Assembly: GCA_041645535.1 (NCBI GenBank)
Contig: JBAZPT010000001.1
Span: 1-64,000, forward strand
Reading direction: 5' to 3'
DNA: 64,000 bases
From: JBAZPT01 sp041645535
Lineage (GTDB): Bacteria > Patescibacteriota > Minisyncoccia > Moranbacterales > UBA2206
Numbering within the stretch: the stretch's first letter is position 1; each line of letters starts with the position of its first letter. Below the pieces are notes generated by a model. It was not told the origin of the DNA. It was given only the letters and a program-made list of their open reading frames with translations, and ran no database searches. Below, piece by piece: positions 57,458 through 64,000 of this stretch. A program made the position numbers and the translations under genes.

Positions 57458-57988
57458 ATGAAAAATAAAAAGCAAATAAGAAAAGCGAAATACACAATTC
57501 TTTTTTTTGGAGAAGGCTTGGCGGAGGAAGTTTTTTTGAAATATTTACGAAAGGCGTATGCGGCGCGAAATAGCGGGGTGGCGGTAAAAATCAGAAACGG
57601 GCAAGGCGGTTCGGCGGATGGAATCGTGCAAAGAGCGGGTTTGCATCCGGGAAGTTTTGACAGGAGAGTCGTTGTTTTGGATAATGACAAGCCGAGAGCC
57701 GAAATGGAAAAAGCGAGAAAGTTGGCGAAGGATGGCGATGTGAGCGTGATTGAAAACAATCCCTGCCTTGAGGCTCTTTTGCTTCGTATTTTGAGTAAGG
57801 TAAAATTTTTGGAGAATAAGGATTCGAAATATTACAAAAAAGAATTTGAGAAAAAATACATCTGCAAAAACAAGCGGTGCGATATTGATGAATATGAAAA
57901 AATATTTCCAAAAAATATTTTAGATAGCAGTCGAAAAAAGATAAAAGAGCTGGGTGAAATTATCGGGTTTATGGAGAATAAGAAATAA
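57458..57988 (+). CDS. RloB-like protein
   Basis: A 176-residue protein from ATG 57458. The pattern ILFFGEGLAEEVFLKYL, VVVLDNDKP and ENNPCLEALLL matches the RloB family, a Toprim-like nuclease fold with acidic residues Glu and Asp-x-Asp. It partners the upstream ATPase; together they are a candidate abortive-infection effector. Earlier in-frame ATG at 57434 overlaps the region directly after rloA and adds eight residues. Confidence 0.8.
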   Translation: MKNKKQIRKAKYTILFFGEGLAEEVFLKYLRKAYAARNSGVAVKIRNGQGGSADGIVQRAGLHPGSFDRRVVVLDNDKPRAEMEKARKLAKDGDVSVIENNPCLEALLLRILSKVKFLENKDSKYYKKEFEKKYICKNKRCDIDEYEKIFPKNILDSSRKKIKELGEIIGFMENKK

Positions 57989-58017
57989 GAGACAGTTAAA
58001 TAAAATTAGTAAAAAAT

Positions 58018-58476
58018 ATGGAAGAAAAAAATGAAAATATATATGTTTTTGAAAAATCAGTGGAGCTTGATAAGGAAAGGCTAGCCACTGTTAGTAAAAG
58101 CATGGAAAACGAAAGACAAAAAGCTGGAATCATCATAGGATTTGTAGTGTTAGCGTTTATTGAAAGTTTTAATATTATAAAAGAAATAGATTTTTTATGT
58201 ATAAAAATTATTATAATTTCCTTTTTTCTATCGGTTATTATTTTTTCACTGCTTAGTTTTATTTCTGTCAAGATGAAGTCGGGAATTGATACGCAAGGAA
58301 ATTTTAAAAGAAAATGGAATAATAAAGAAAGGTTTTTATTATTTGAACATGAACTATTGATAGAAGCTATCGTGAATCAAAAAGAACATCTTTTTAAAAT
58401 TAGGCAAAATATAAAATTTTCAGTCGTTAGCATTTTTATTTTAGTTTTATTATTAATGGCAACTATATTTTTATGA
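58018..58476 (+). CDS. PycTM-like membrane effector protein
   Basis: A 152-residue protein with three predicted helices (about 41-58, 62-86, 133-151). The KAGIIIGF motif, the central loop and the late EAIVNQKEHLFKIRQN helix before the last membrane segment resemble PycTM domains. Those occur as membrane effectors of cyclic-nucleotide anti-phage systems (Pycsar, CBASS). The stop codon overlaps the start (ATGA) of the broken CD-NTase downstream. Function is inferred from these features. Confidence 0.6.
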   Translation: MEEKNENIYVFEKSVELDKERLATVSKSMENERQKAGIIIGFVVLAFIESFNIIKEIDFLCIKIIIISFFLSVIIFSLLSFISVKMKSGIDTQGNFKRKWNNKERFLLFEHELLIEAIVNQKEHLFKIRQNIKFSVVSIFILVLLLMATIFL

Positions 58477-58998
58477 CAACAAAAGAAGAAAAAATATCCT
58501 AATAATATCAGGAGGCAGAATGTTTCAACGAGAATAGAATTATCTGGATTAAATATTGATGTCACTGCCGGAATAAGAATAAAAGGATATCAAAATTATC
58601 ACTGGCTCTACAGATCCAAAGATGGCACAAAAAAACAAACCAACGCACAAATGCACATAAACGATGTTTCTAAATCTGGCAGGACGAATGAAATAAAGTT
58701 ATTTAAAATATGGCGAGAATTAAACTATCTTGAATTTCCTTCAATTTATCTCGAATATTTAATGATAAAGAAAATTTTACTTAACAGAACAGTAGAAATA
58801 AATAATTTGGCTAGCAATATTATTTATGCGTTTACAGAGTTGGCAAAGGATGATGGCAATTCTTTATTTTCAAGAATTGAAGATCCAGCCAACTCAAAAA
58901 ACATTCTCTCAGACTTGATGACGCAATCAGAAAAAAATGAAATTATAGCTGCTTCCAAAATTGCATTGCAAAGTGATTGGGAGCAAGTTTTTTACTAA
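58473..58998 (+). pseudogene. Truncated CD-NTase (cGAS/DncV-like nucleotidyltransferase), CBASS remnant
   Basis: An ATG at 58473 overlaps the upstream stop and reads only nine codons before TAA. From about 58504 the other frame is open to 58998 and encodes the C-terminal half of an OAS/CD-NTase-like nucleotidyltransferase: GLNIDVTAGIRIKGYQNYHWLY, TNAQMHINDVSKSGRTNEIKLFKIWREL, FPSIYLEYLMIK. The catalytic GS...DxD helix-strand is missing, so a deletion or frameshift removed the active site. An ATG at 58651 could still give a 115-residue fragment. Confidence 0.7.
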
Positions 58999-59003
58999 AA
59001 TAT

Positions 59004-59693
59004 ATGGCTAAAAAAATTAACATTCAAAAATTATTCTCAGCTCTTGATGAGGAGATGCGACTAAAACTATCAAGTAAGATTGATGAAATTTATCACCCAA
59101 CAGCAAAGGGTGGTGAGTCTGAATTAAACTGGATTGGATTGTTGAGATCATATCTCCCAGAGAGGTATACTGTTGATAGTGGTTTTGTAGTTGATCACAA
59201 AGGTAATATAAGCGACCAGATTGATATTATTATTTATGATAGGCACTTCACACCCTTTATTTTTAGAGGAGAAAATGTTGTTTATATTCCTGCTGAAGGT
59301 GTATACGCCGTGTTTGAAGTCAAGCAACATTTTGATAAGAAAAACTATGAGTATGCAATTAAAAAGTTGAAGAGCGTAGAAGTACTAGAAAGAACATCTG
59401 CTACTTTTGCCCATGCTCAAGGAAATAGTACGAAGGAACCGCATAAAATTTTTGGCGGAATATTAACAAAAGAGAATAAGGGAAAAAAGTGCTTTAATGG
59501 AGTGAAAAAAGCATCGGAATTATCAATAATACTGTCGTTAGATTGCGGAATAAAAATAGTAAATGGAGAAAAGATTGAAAGTCAAGATGGAGAGTCGATT
59601 TTAGCTTTTTTCTTGTTGAAATTGATTGAAAAATTGAGAGCATTGGGTTCGGTTCCCGCTTTGGATGTTGATAAATATTTAAGTAAAAAATAA
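59004..59693 (+). CDS. DUF6602-like putative PD-(D/E)xK nuclease
   Basis: A 229-residue protein from ATG 59004. The GGESELNWIGLLRSYLPERYTVDSGFVVD stretch, QIDIIIYDRH and YAVFEVKQHF give the E...QhD...ExK spacing of a restriction-endonuclease-like core found in DUF6602 proteins. These are often near defence genes. It follows the CD-NTase remnant by 5 bp and may have been the effector nuclease of that system, now orphaned. Confidence 0.65.
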   Translation: MAKKINIQKLFSALDEEMRLKLSSKIDEIYHPTAKGGESELNWIGLLRSYLPERYTVDSGFVVDHKGNISDQIDIIIYDRHFTPFIFRGENVVYIPAEGVYAVFEVKQHFDKKNYEYAIKKLKSVEVLERTSATFAHAQGNSTKEPHKIFGGILTKENKGKKCFNGVKKASELSIILSLDCGIKIVNGEKIESQDGESILAFFLLKLIEKLRALGSVPALDVDKYLSKK

Positions 59694-59695
59694 TT

Positions 59696-60286
59696 ATGAA
59701 GCAATTAGAATTTGAAAAAACAATTAAAAAATTTCATAAAATAGAAGATGCACGTGATCAATTGTGGGATAGGGCTAAAGTTTTAATAGAAAAAGGATTT
59801 GAAATTGAGGCATATATTTTAATTCTTGCAACATGGAATTTTGCTGGATTCAGATATGTTATGAAAAACTTCGATCTTTATGAATTTGGCGTTGTTATTA
59901 AAAAAATAAATCCGATTTTTAAAAGATTGGAGGATAATAAATTTGAGAGTATTGATTTTAATAATAAGTCTTTGATTTCGGACATAAAAGAGATTTATAC
60001 TCAATTAAAAAAAATTGCAAAACAAACTGGTGCCACAAAATTAATGGCGTTAAAAAATTCAAAATTATTTGTAATGTGGGATACGGAAATAAGGAAAATA
60101 TATGGAATTGATAATAGAAGTGAGGCGGATGATTATATTCAATTTTTGATAAAAATGAAGAACAATTTTTTAAATATAAAATGGAATAATAAGATAAAAC
60201 CCCTAGCTAAAGTAATTGATGAATATAACTATGTAATTGCTGATAAGAACAGAGAAGTAAGAAAAATTAAATCAAAACAAGAATAA
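59696..60286 (+). CDS. Unknown protein downstream of the nuclease
   Basis: A 196-residue protein, mostly helical. EKTIKKFHKIEDARDQLWDRAKVLIEKGFEIEAYILILATWNFAGFRYVM suggests an N-terminal helical bundle. No family recognised. It starts 2 bp after the nuclease stop, so the two are likely translated together. Confidence 0.6.
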   Translation: MKQLEFEKTIKKFHKIEDARDQLWDRAKVLIEKGFEIEAYILILATWNFAGFRYVMKNFDLYEFGVVIKKINPIFKRLEDNKFESIDFNNKSLISDIKEIYTQLKKIAKQTGATKLMALKNSKLFVMWDTEIRKIYGIDNRSEADDYIQFLIKMKNNFLNIKWNNKIKPLAKVIDEYNYVIADKNREVRKIKSKQE

Positions 60287-60417
60287 TCATGTCTGAATAC
60301 TATCCCAGTAGTAGAGCAAAGCTCACTACGGGACAAGCTTACCTAAAAAATCCGGCGGGGGATAAGTAAAAAATATGGAACAGGTAAATTTAATCTTCAT
60401 CCATAACTATTACTAGG

Positions 60418-60457
60418 ACATTCTCACATTCTCGAGAATGTGAGAATGTTGTATAAT
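60418..60457 (+). promoter_or_regulatory. 32-bp perfect palindrome overlapping a promoter
   Basis: ACATTCTCACATTCTC and GAGAATGTGAGAATGT (60418-60449) are perfect 16-bp arms with no spacer. TATAAT follows at 60452-60457. The palindrome covers the -35 position, as expected for a repressor operator. The likely controlled gene is the AbrB-like regulator at 60559. Confidence 0.7.
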
Positions 60458-60558
60458 TTAGAAATATAACCTAGTCGAGGACCGTCCTCGGCTAAACCGA
60501 ATTGCCAGTAAAAATTAATTACATACCGAATTACATAATAAACTAAAACAAAAAATTT

Positions 60559-60735
60559 ATGGCTAAACGCGCGCAAAATGAAAGCGGCATTCGAAAATTG
60601 ACGAAACTGGGCAAAAAGAGTCTAGCCGCGACTATTCCGATTGAAATCATCCGGGAATTCGGCTGGCGGGAAAAACAAAAAGTAGTCTTAAAGAAGAAGG
60701 GAAGAAAAATTATCATTTCAGATTGGAAAAAATAA
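60559..60735 (+). CDS. AbrB/SpoVT-like DNA-binding protein
   Basis: A 58-residue protein. IRKLTKLGKKSLAATIPIEIIREFGWREKQKVVLKK follows the swapped-hairpin AbrB (MazE, SpoVT) pattern with a strand, a short helix and two further strands. It probably binds DNA and may bind the palindrome upstream. A leader of about 95 nt with a CGAGGAC/GTCCTCG hairpin (60475-60489) precedes it. Confidence 0.8.
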   Translation: MAKRAQNESGIRKLTKLGKKSLAATIPIEIIREFGWREKQKVVLKKKGRKIIISDWKK

Positions 60736-60831
60736 CTTTTTTAATCGCCTTATACCACTTTTCAACGATCGTTGAATTTTGGTACCACGGAGTGTTTTTT
60801 GTTTTTAATATATTTATGCTATAATTTGACC

Positions 60832-61908
60832 ATGCGAAGGTATCTATTTCTATCAATATTAATAATCCTGCCCTTGGTTTTGGCCGGCTGTTCTTTGATG
60901 CCGGCGAAAACCAGCACGACCAGCGGGCCTATGGATCAGACAAAATCCACTGGCAGCCTTTGGCAGTCGGTTGATGGCGGAAAATTGTGGATTGATAAAA
61001 GCATAGGTGTGGCGCAAGGGATTGACACTTCGGGCGTGGATATTTTGAATTTGGTTGTGAATCCCTATGACGCCAATATGGCCTATGCCGGAGCGCGCGG
61101 CGCGGGAATTTTGAAAACCGAAAATGGCGGGCAAAGCTGGCAGTATTTGCCCTTCCAGTCGGAAAAAGTTTATGGACTGGATATCGATCCGCTTGACAGC
61201 AAGATTATTTACGCGAGTGGAGTCTGGCAGAAGCGGGGTAAAATTTTCAAAAGCTTGGATAGCGGAAAAACCTGGAGTGAGATTTACACCGCGCCTTCGG
61301 CGGGGCCGTTAATTATCGCGCTACAGATTGATAAAAATAATCCCAGTGTTATTTATACCGCGACCAGCGACAATCAGGTAATACAAACCACCGATGGCGG
61401 CGGATCGTGGAAAAATATTTTTGCCGCTCCCGGTCCGGTTACGAAAATTGCCATCGATACGGCCAACAGCAATTTAATATATTTGGCCACGCCGACGAGG
61501 GGCATATTTAAAAGCGCCGATGGCGGGAAAAAATTCGAAGATATTTCCAAAAATATTTCCAAGCTTGCTTTTAACAGCCAGGATATAAATGTTTTAGAAA
61601 CTGATCCGCAAAACACCAACTGGATTTATGCGGCGGGCGGAGTGGGAATTTTGCGCAGTAAGGATGCCGGCAAAACTTGGGATAAAATAGAGGTTCTCAA
61701 TAATCCGGCCTCGTTTCCGGTAAAATCATTGGCGATTAATCCCAAAAATTCTTCCGAAATTATTTATGGGGCGGCGCAGGCAGTTTATAAATCAATTGAC
61801 GGCGGAGCCAACTGGGCGACCACGCAGTTTGAAACAGCCAAGTCCATAAATATTTTGGAATATTCCATTGCGGATCCAAATAAGTTGTATTTAGGCCTTT
61901 CGAAATAA
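60832..61908 (+). CDS. Lipoprotein with BNR / sialidase-like beta-propeller repeats
   Basis: A 358-residue lipoprotein. Signal peptide with lipobox LAGC (ATG at 60832, MRRYLFLSILIILPLVLAGC). The mature part has repeated Asp-box-like motifs (DGGKLW, ENGGQSW, DSGKTW, DGGGSW, DAGKTW, DGGANW), about six blades of a propeller as in BNR/Ycf48-like proteins. TATAAT (60820-60825) lies six bases before ATG (leaderless). Likely an extracellular binding protein; no catalytic residues of sialidases are visible. Confidence 0.82.
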   Translation: MRRYLFLSILIILPLVLAGCSLMPAKTSTTSGPMDQTKSTGSLWQSVDGGKLWIDKSIGVAQGIDTSGVDILNLVVNPYDANMAYAGARGAGILKTENGGQSWQYLPFQSEKVYGLDIDPLDSKIIYASGVWQKRGKIFKSLDSGKTWSEIYTAPSAGPLIIALQIDKNNPSVIYTATSDNQVIQTTDGGGSWKNIFAAPGPVTKIAIDTANSNLIYLATPTRGIFKSADGGKKFEDISKNISKLAFNSQDINVLETDPQNTNWIYAAGGVGILRSKDAGKTWDKIEVLNNPASFPVKSLAINPKNSSEIIYGAAQAVYKSIDGGANWATTQFETAKSINILEYSIADPNKLYLGLSK

Positions 61909-61925
61909 TTACTAATTTAAATATT

Positions 61926-62483
61926 ATGTATCAGGGGCTAATTGAAAATAAAAAAGGCGAGATGGAAAATTCTATTGAGCACTTCAAAGAAGAATTAAAC
62001 CAGTTGCGCACCGGCCGGGCTTCGACGGCGCTGGTGGAAAATATTTTAGTTGATTATTACGGCGCCAAATCGCCGATGAAACAGGTGGCGAGTATCACTA
62101 TTCCCGAACCGCGCACCATTGTGATTTCACCCTGGGACAAGGGATCGCTGGTTGGCATTGAAAGCGCGATTAGAGAATCCCAGCTGAATTTGAATCCGAT
62201 GAACGACGGCAATGTGGTGCGGATTAATATTCCCCAGCTTACCGAAGATCGCAGAAAAGAATTAGTGAAAGTTCTCAATCAAAAAGCCGAAGAAGCCAGA
62301 ATTTCCATCCGCAAGCACCGCGAAGATGTGTGGGAAGAAATCCAGGAAATGGAAAAAAGCGGCAAAATCGGCGAGGACGACAAATTTTCCGGCAAAGACA
62401 AGTTACAGGAAGTGGTGGACGGATATAATTCGGTGGTGGAAGACATCCGCAAGAAAAAAGAAGAGGAAATAATGACGGTTTAA
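61926..62483 (+). CDS. frr: Ribosome recycling factor
   Basis: A 185-residue RRF with the FKEELNQLRTGRAS hinge and the C-terminal KYTDKFIE-type helix (RKHREDVWEEIQEMEKSGKIGEDDKFSGKDKLQE). Splits post-termination ribosomes with EF-G. It lies 17 bp after the lipoprotein and 7 bp before rseP. Confidence 0.96.
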   Translation: MYQGLIENKKGEMENSIEHFKEELNQLRTGRASTALVENILVDYYGAKSPMKQVASITIPEPRTIVISPWDKGSLVGIESAIRESQLNLNPMNDGNVVRINIPQLTEDRRKELVKVLNQKAEEARISIRKHREDVWEEIQEMEKSGKIGEDDKFSGKDKLQEVVDGYNSVVEDIRKKKEEEIMTV

Positions 62484-62490
62484 ATTTTTT

Positions 62491-63783
62491 ATGCTGACAA
62501 TTATTGTTTTTATTTTAATTCTCGGAATTTTGATTTTTGTCCACGAATTGGGCCATTTTTTGACGGCGCGCCGGAGCGGGATACGGGCCAGCGAGTTCGG
62601 CTTTGGTTTTCCGCCGCGGATGGTCGGTTTTCAGTTTATGTCCGGCAAAAAGCATGAGGAAAAACTGGAAGTGGAAAGCATCCAGGTGGAAAAAACTGAT
62701 ATCAAGCTCTCTGACAATGAGGAGATTATCAAAGAAACGATTACGGAAAAAATGCGCCGGGTGGATAAAATTATTCCAGTGAAAAAGTGGAGATTAATTT
62801 GGGGAAGCAAAGACGGCGATGATGAAAATGAAAAATCTGACTTGGCGGAAGCGCGTGAAAACCAGGAAACCGGCGGAACGATTTATTCCTTAAACTGGAT
62901 TCCGCTCGGCGGTTTTGTGAAAATAAAAGGCGAAAACGGCGACGCCAAAGATGACTCGGACAGTTTTGCCGGCCGGCCGGCTTGGACGAGAATAAAAGTT
63001 TTGGCCGCGGGAGTGCTGATGAATTTTTTGTTTGCCTGGCTCCTGCTTTCCTTCGGGCTGATGCTTGGCGCGCCGGAACAAATTGAACCTAATCAAACTG
63101 ATCCCAATTCTAAAATCCAAATTTCGGAAGTTCTGCCTGATTCGCCGGCCAATACGATGGGGCTCAAGGTTGGGGATGAAATTTTGAAAAATGAACAATT
63201 TAAAAATTTGGAAGATGTGCAAAGCTATATTAATGCCAATAAGGGCCAGGAAATAACTTTGCATGTGAAAAGAGGCAATAAATTTTTTGATCTGAAAGGA
63301 ACGCCGCGCGTGGATGCGCCAGCCGGGCAGGGTCCCTTGGGAATAGGCCTCGCCGAAACGGCTATCACTAGGTATTCTTTTTTTGAAGCCATTTGGAAAG
63401 GGCTGATAGCCGTATGGAATTTGATTGTTATGATGGTGCTGGCGCTTTACGGGATTCTTAAAAATCTTTTGTTCGGGCAGAATATGATGGTGGAAGTGGC
63501 TGGGCCGGTGGGTATAGCGGTGCTGACAAAGCAGGTGACGGAACTGGGCCTTATTTATATCATCCAGTTTGCGGCGATTTTGAGCGTCAATCTGGGTATC
63601 ATCAACGCCCTCCCGTTCCCGGCGCTGGACGGCGGCCGCATTCTTTTCATTCTGATTGAAAAAATCAAAGGTTCGCCGGTCTCGCAAAAAACGGAACAAA
63701 TGTTCCATACTATCGGTTTTATACTGCTCATTCTTCTTATGATCCTCATCACTTTCAAAGATGTGGCGAAATTTATCAAATAG
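62491..63783 (+). CDS. rseP: Membrane zinc metalloprotease RseP/RasP (site-2 protease) with charged insertion
   Basis: A 430-residue site-2 protease. The HExxH motif is HELGH (18-22); a later LDGGRILF (about 375-382) provides the third metal ligand. A PDZ domain (about 205-275) and four transmembrane helices are present. Between RMVGFQFMSGKK and SLNWIPLGGFVKIKGE there is a 70-residue charged insertion not found in typical RseP. It cleaves anti-sigma factors and remnant signal peptides. Confidence 0.93.
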   Translation: MLTIIVFILILGILIFVHELGHFLTARRSGIRASEFGFGFPPRMVGFQFMSGKKHEEKLEVESIQVEKTDIKLSDNEEIIKETITEKMRRVDKIIPVKKWRLIWGSKDGDDENEKSDLAEARENQETGGTIYSLNWIPLGGFVKIKGENGDAKDDSDSFAGRPAWTRIKVLAAGVLMNFLFAWLLLSFGLMLGAPEQIEPNQTDPNSKIQISEVLPDSPANTMGLKVGDEILKNEQFKNLEDVQSYINANKGQEITLHVKRGNKFFDLKGTPRVDAPAGQGPLGIGLAETAITRYSFFEAIWKGLIAVWNLIVMMVLALYGILKNLLFGQNMMVEVAGPVGIAVLTKQVTELGLIYIIQFAAILSVNLGIINALPFPALDGGRILFILIEKIKGSPVSQKTEQMFHTIGFILLILLMILITFKDVAKFIK

Positions 63784-63788
63784 ATCCG

Positions 63789-63813
63789 CACTTAGACATC
63801 GGATGTCTAAGTG
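63789..63813. repeat. REP-like palindrome after rseP
   Basis: CACTTAGACATC (63789-63800) and GATGTCTAAGTG (63802-63813) are perfect 12-bp arms around one base. Confidence 0.75.
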
Positions 63814-63942
63814 AATATTTTGGCTTGTTTAAGCCACCCAAAAAGCGGGAGGAATGTAGATTGTGCGTGTGCTTGTGTTGACTGGTATAAATTTTTTTGT
63901 TAGAATATTTAGGTGTTCTAAAATCTTTTAATTTTTACAAAC

Positions 63943-64000
63943 ATGGCGAAGATTATTATTGGTCTCGTGGGAGAAAGCGGATCCGGGAAAGATACGGTGG
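63943..64000 (+). CDS. P-loop kinase, 5' end only
   Basis: The frame starts MAKIIIGLVGESGSGKDTV and runs off the window. The P-loop GESGSGKDT is that of a nucleoside/nucleotide kinase or dephospho-CoA kinase-like protein. No more can be said from 58 bases. Confidence 0.6.
   Translation, partial: MAKIIIGLVGESGSGKDTV

Noticed and set aside
1..64000. CRISPR array
   Set aside because: No regularly spaced short repeats with unique spacers are present; the tandem repeat at 24797 is coding with no spacers.

Overview
The window looks like a chromosomal segment of a Patescibacteria (Candidate Phyla Radiation) bacterium, most likely a Parcubacteria-type lineage. The evidence is the low G+C content, tight gene packing, and bacterial housekeeping genes (rpsB-tsf, rpmE, rpmG, trmD, ftsW-murG-murC-murB, secA, secD-secF, tyrS, dnaJ, frr, rseP). 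Other signs are a group I intron in a tRNA gene, many small lysine-rich or membrane proteins of unknown function, and numerous short palindromic repeats, some inside reading frames. TAA, TAG and TGA all act as stops. The exact lineage is inferred, not proven.

Layout. 1-4114: an array of small genes separated by attC-like imperfect palindromes, which I read as an integron cassette array; no integrase lies in the window. Three identical 172-173 bp cassettes without a gene alternate with gene cassettes (YdcF-like, Nudix, two membrane proteins, Fic). 4120-9520: ribosomal and translation block (rpmE, rpsB-tsf, a RicT/PSP1 protein, a TPR protein, tRNA-Thr with a 191-nt group I intron and an adjacent homing-endonuclease-like gene, tRNA-Tyr, tRNA-Thr, rpmG, tRNA-Trp). 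9459-19402: accessory region starting with a large serine recombinase whose C-terminus is encoded by the antisense strand of tRNA-Trp. It continues with a long palindrome-rich non-coding stretch, a small three-gene operon behind a structured leader, and a type III restriction-modification plus UvrD-like helicase operon.

19.5-30.4 kb: mixed surface, membrane and signalling genes (lipoprotein, Nudix, glycoside hydrolase-like, GlsB, YggT, RHH regulator, PAS-coiled-coil-GAF protein, MFS and AI-2E permeases), then ispG, khpA and trmD. 30.4-39.4 kb: cell-wall genes ftsW, murG, murC and murB, interrupted by a REP-associated transposase, an unknown gene and a P-type ATPase, then hpf. 39.5-54.2 kb: paired paralogous membrane-anchored proteins around a GHKL-ATPase/STAS-like pair, then secA, Nudix, secD (with a parvulin-like insert), secF, a GGDEF protein, tyrS and a CIRCE-controlled dnaJ. 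54.2-60.3 kb: a defence island behind tRNA-Lys (orphan hsdM, RloA/RloB-like pair, a PycTM-like membrane protein, a 5'-broken CD-NTase, a DUF6602-like nuclease). 60.5-64.0 kb: an AbrB-like regulator, a BNR-repeat lipoprotein, frr, rseP and the start of a P-loop kinase.

Cross-cutting patterns. At least seven genes have a -10 hexamer exactly six bases before the ATG, implying leaderless mRNAs. Long-arm 5' hairpins precede several genes and trap the start or Shine-Dalgarno region. The type III and type I modification genes share an almost identical promoter block. Several families of palindromic repeats sit in frame inside proteins (SecA, the TPR protein, S2, a lipoprotein-like protein, the REP transposase).
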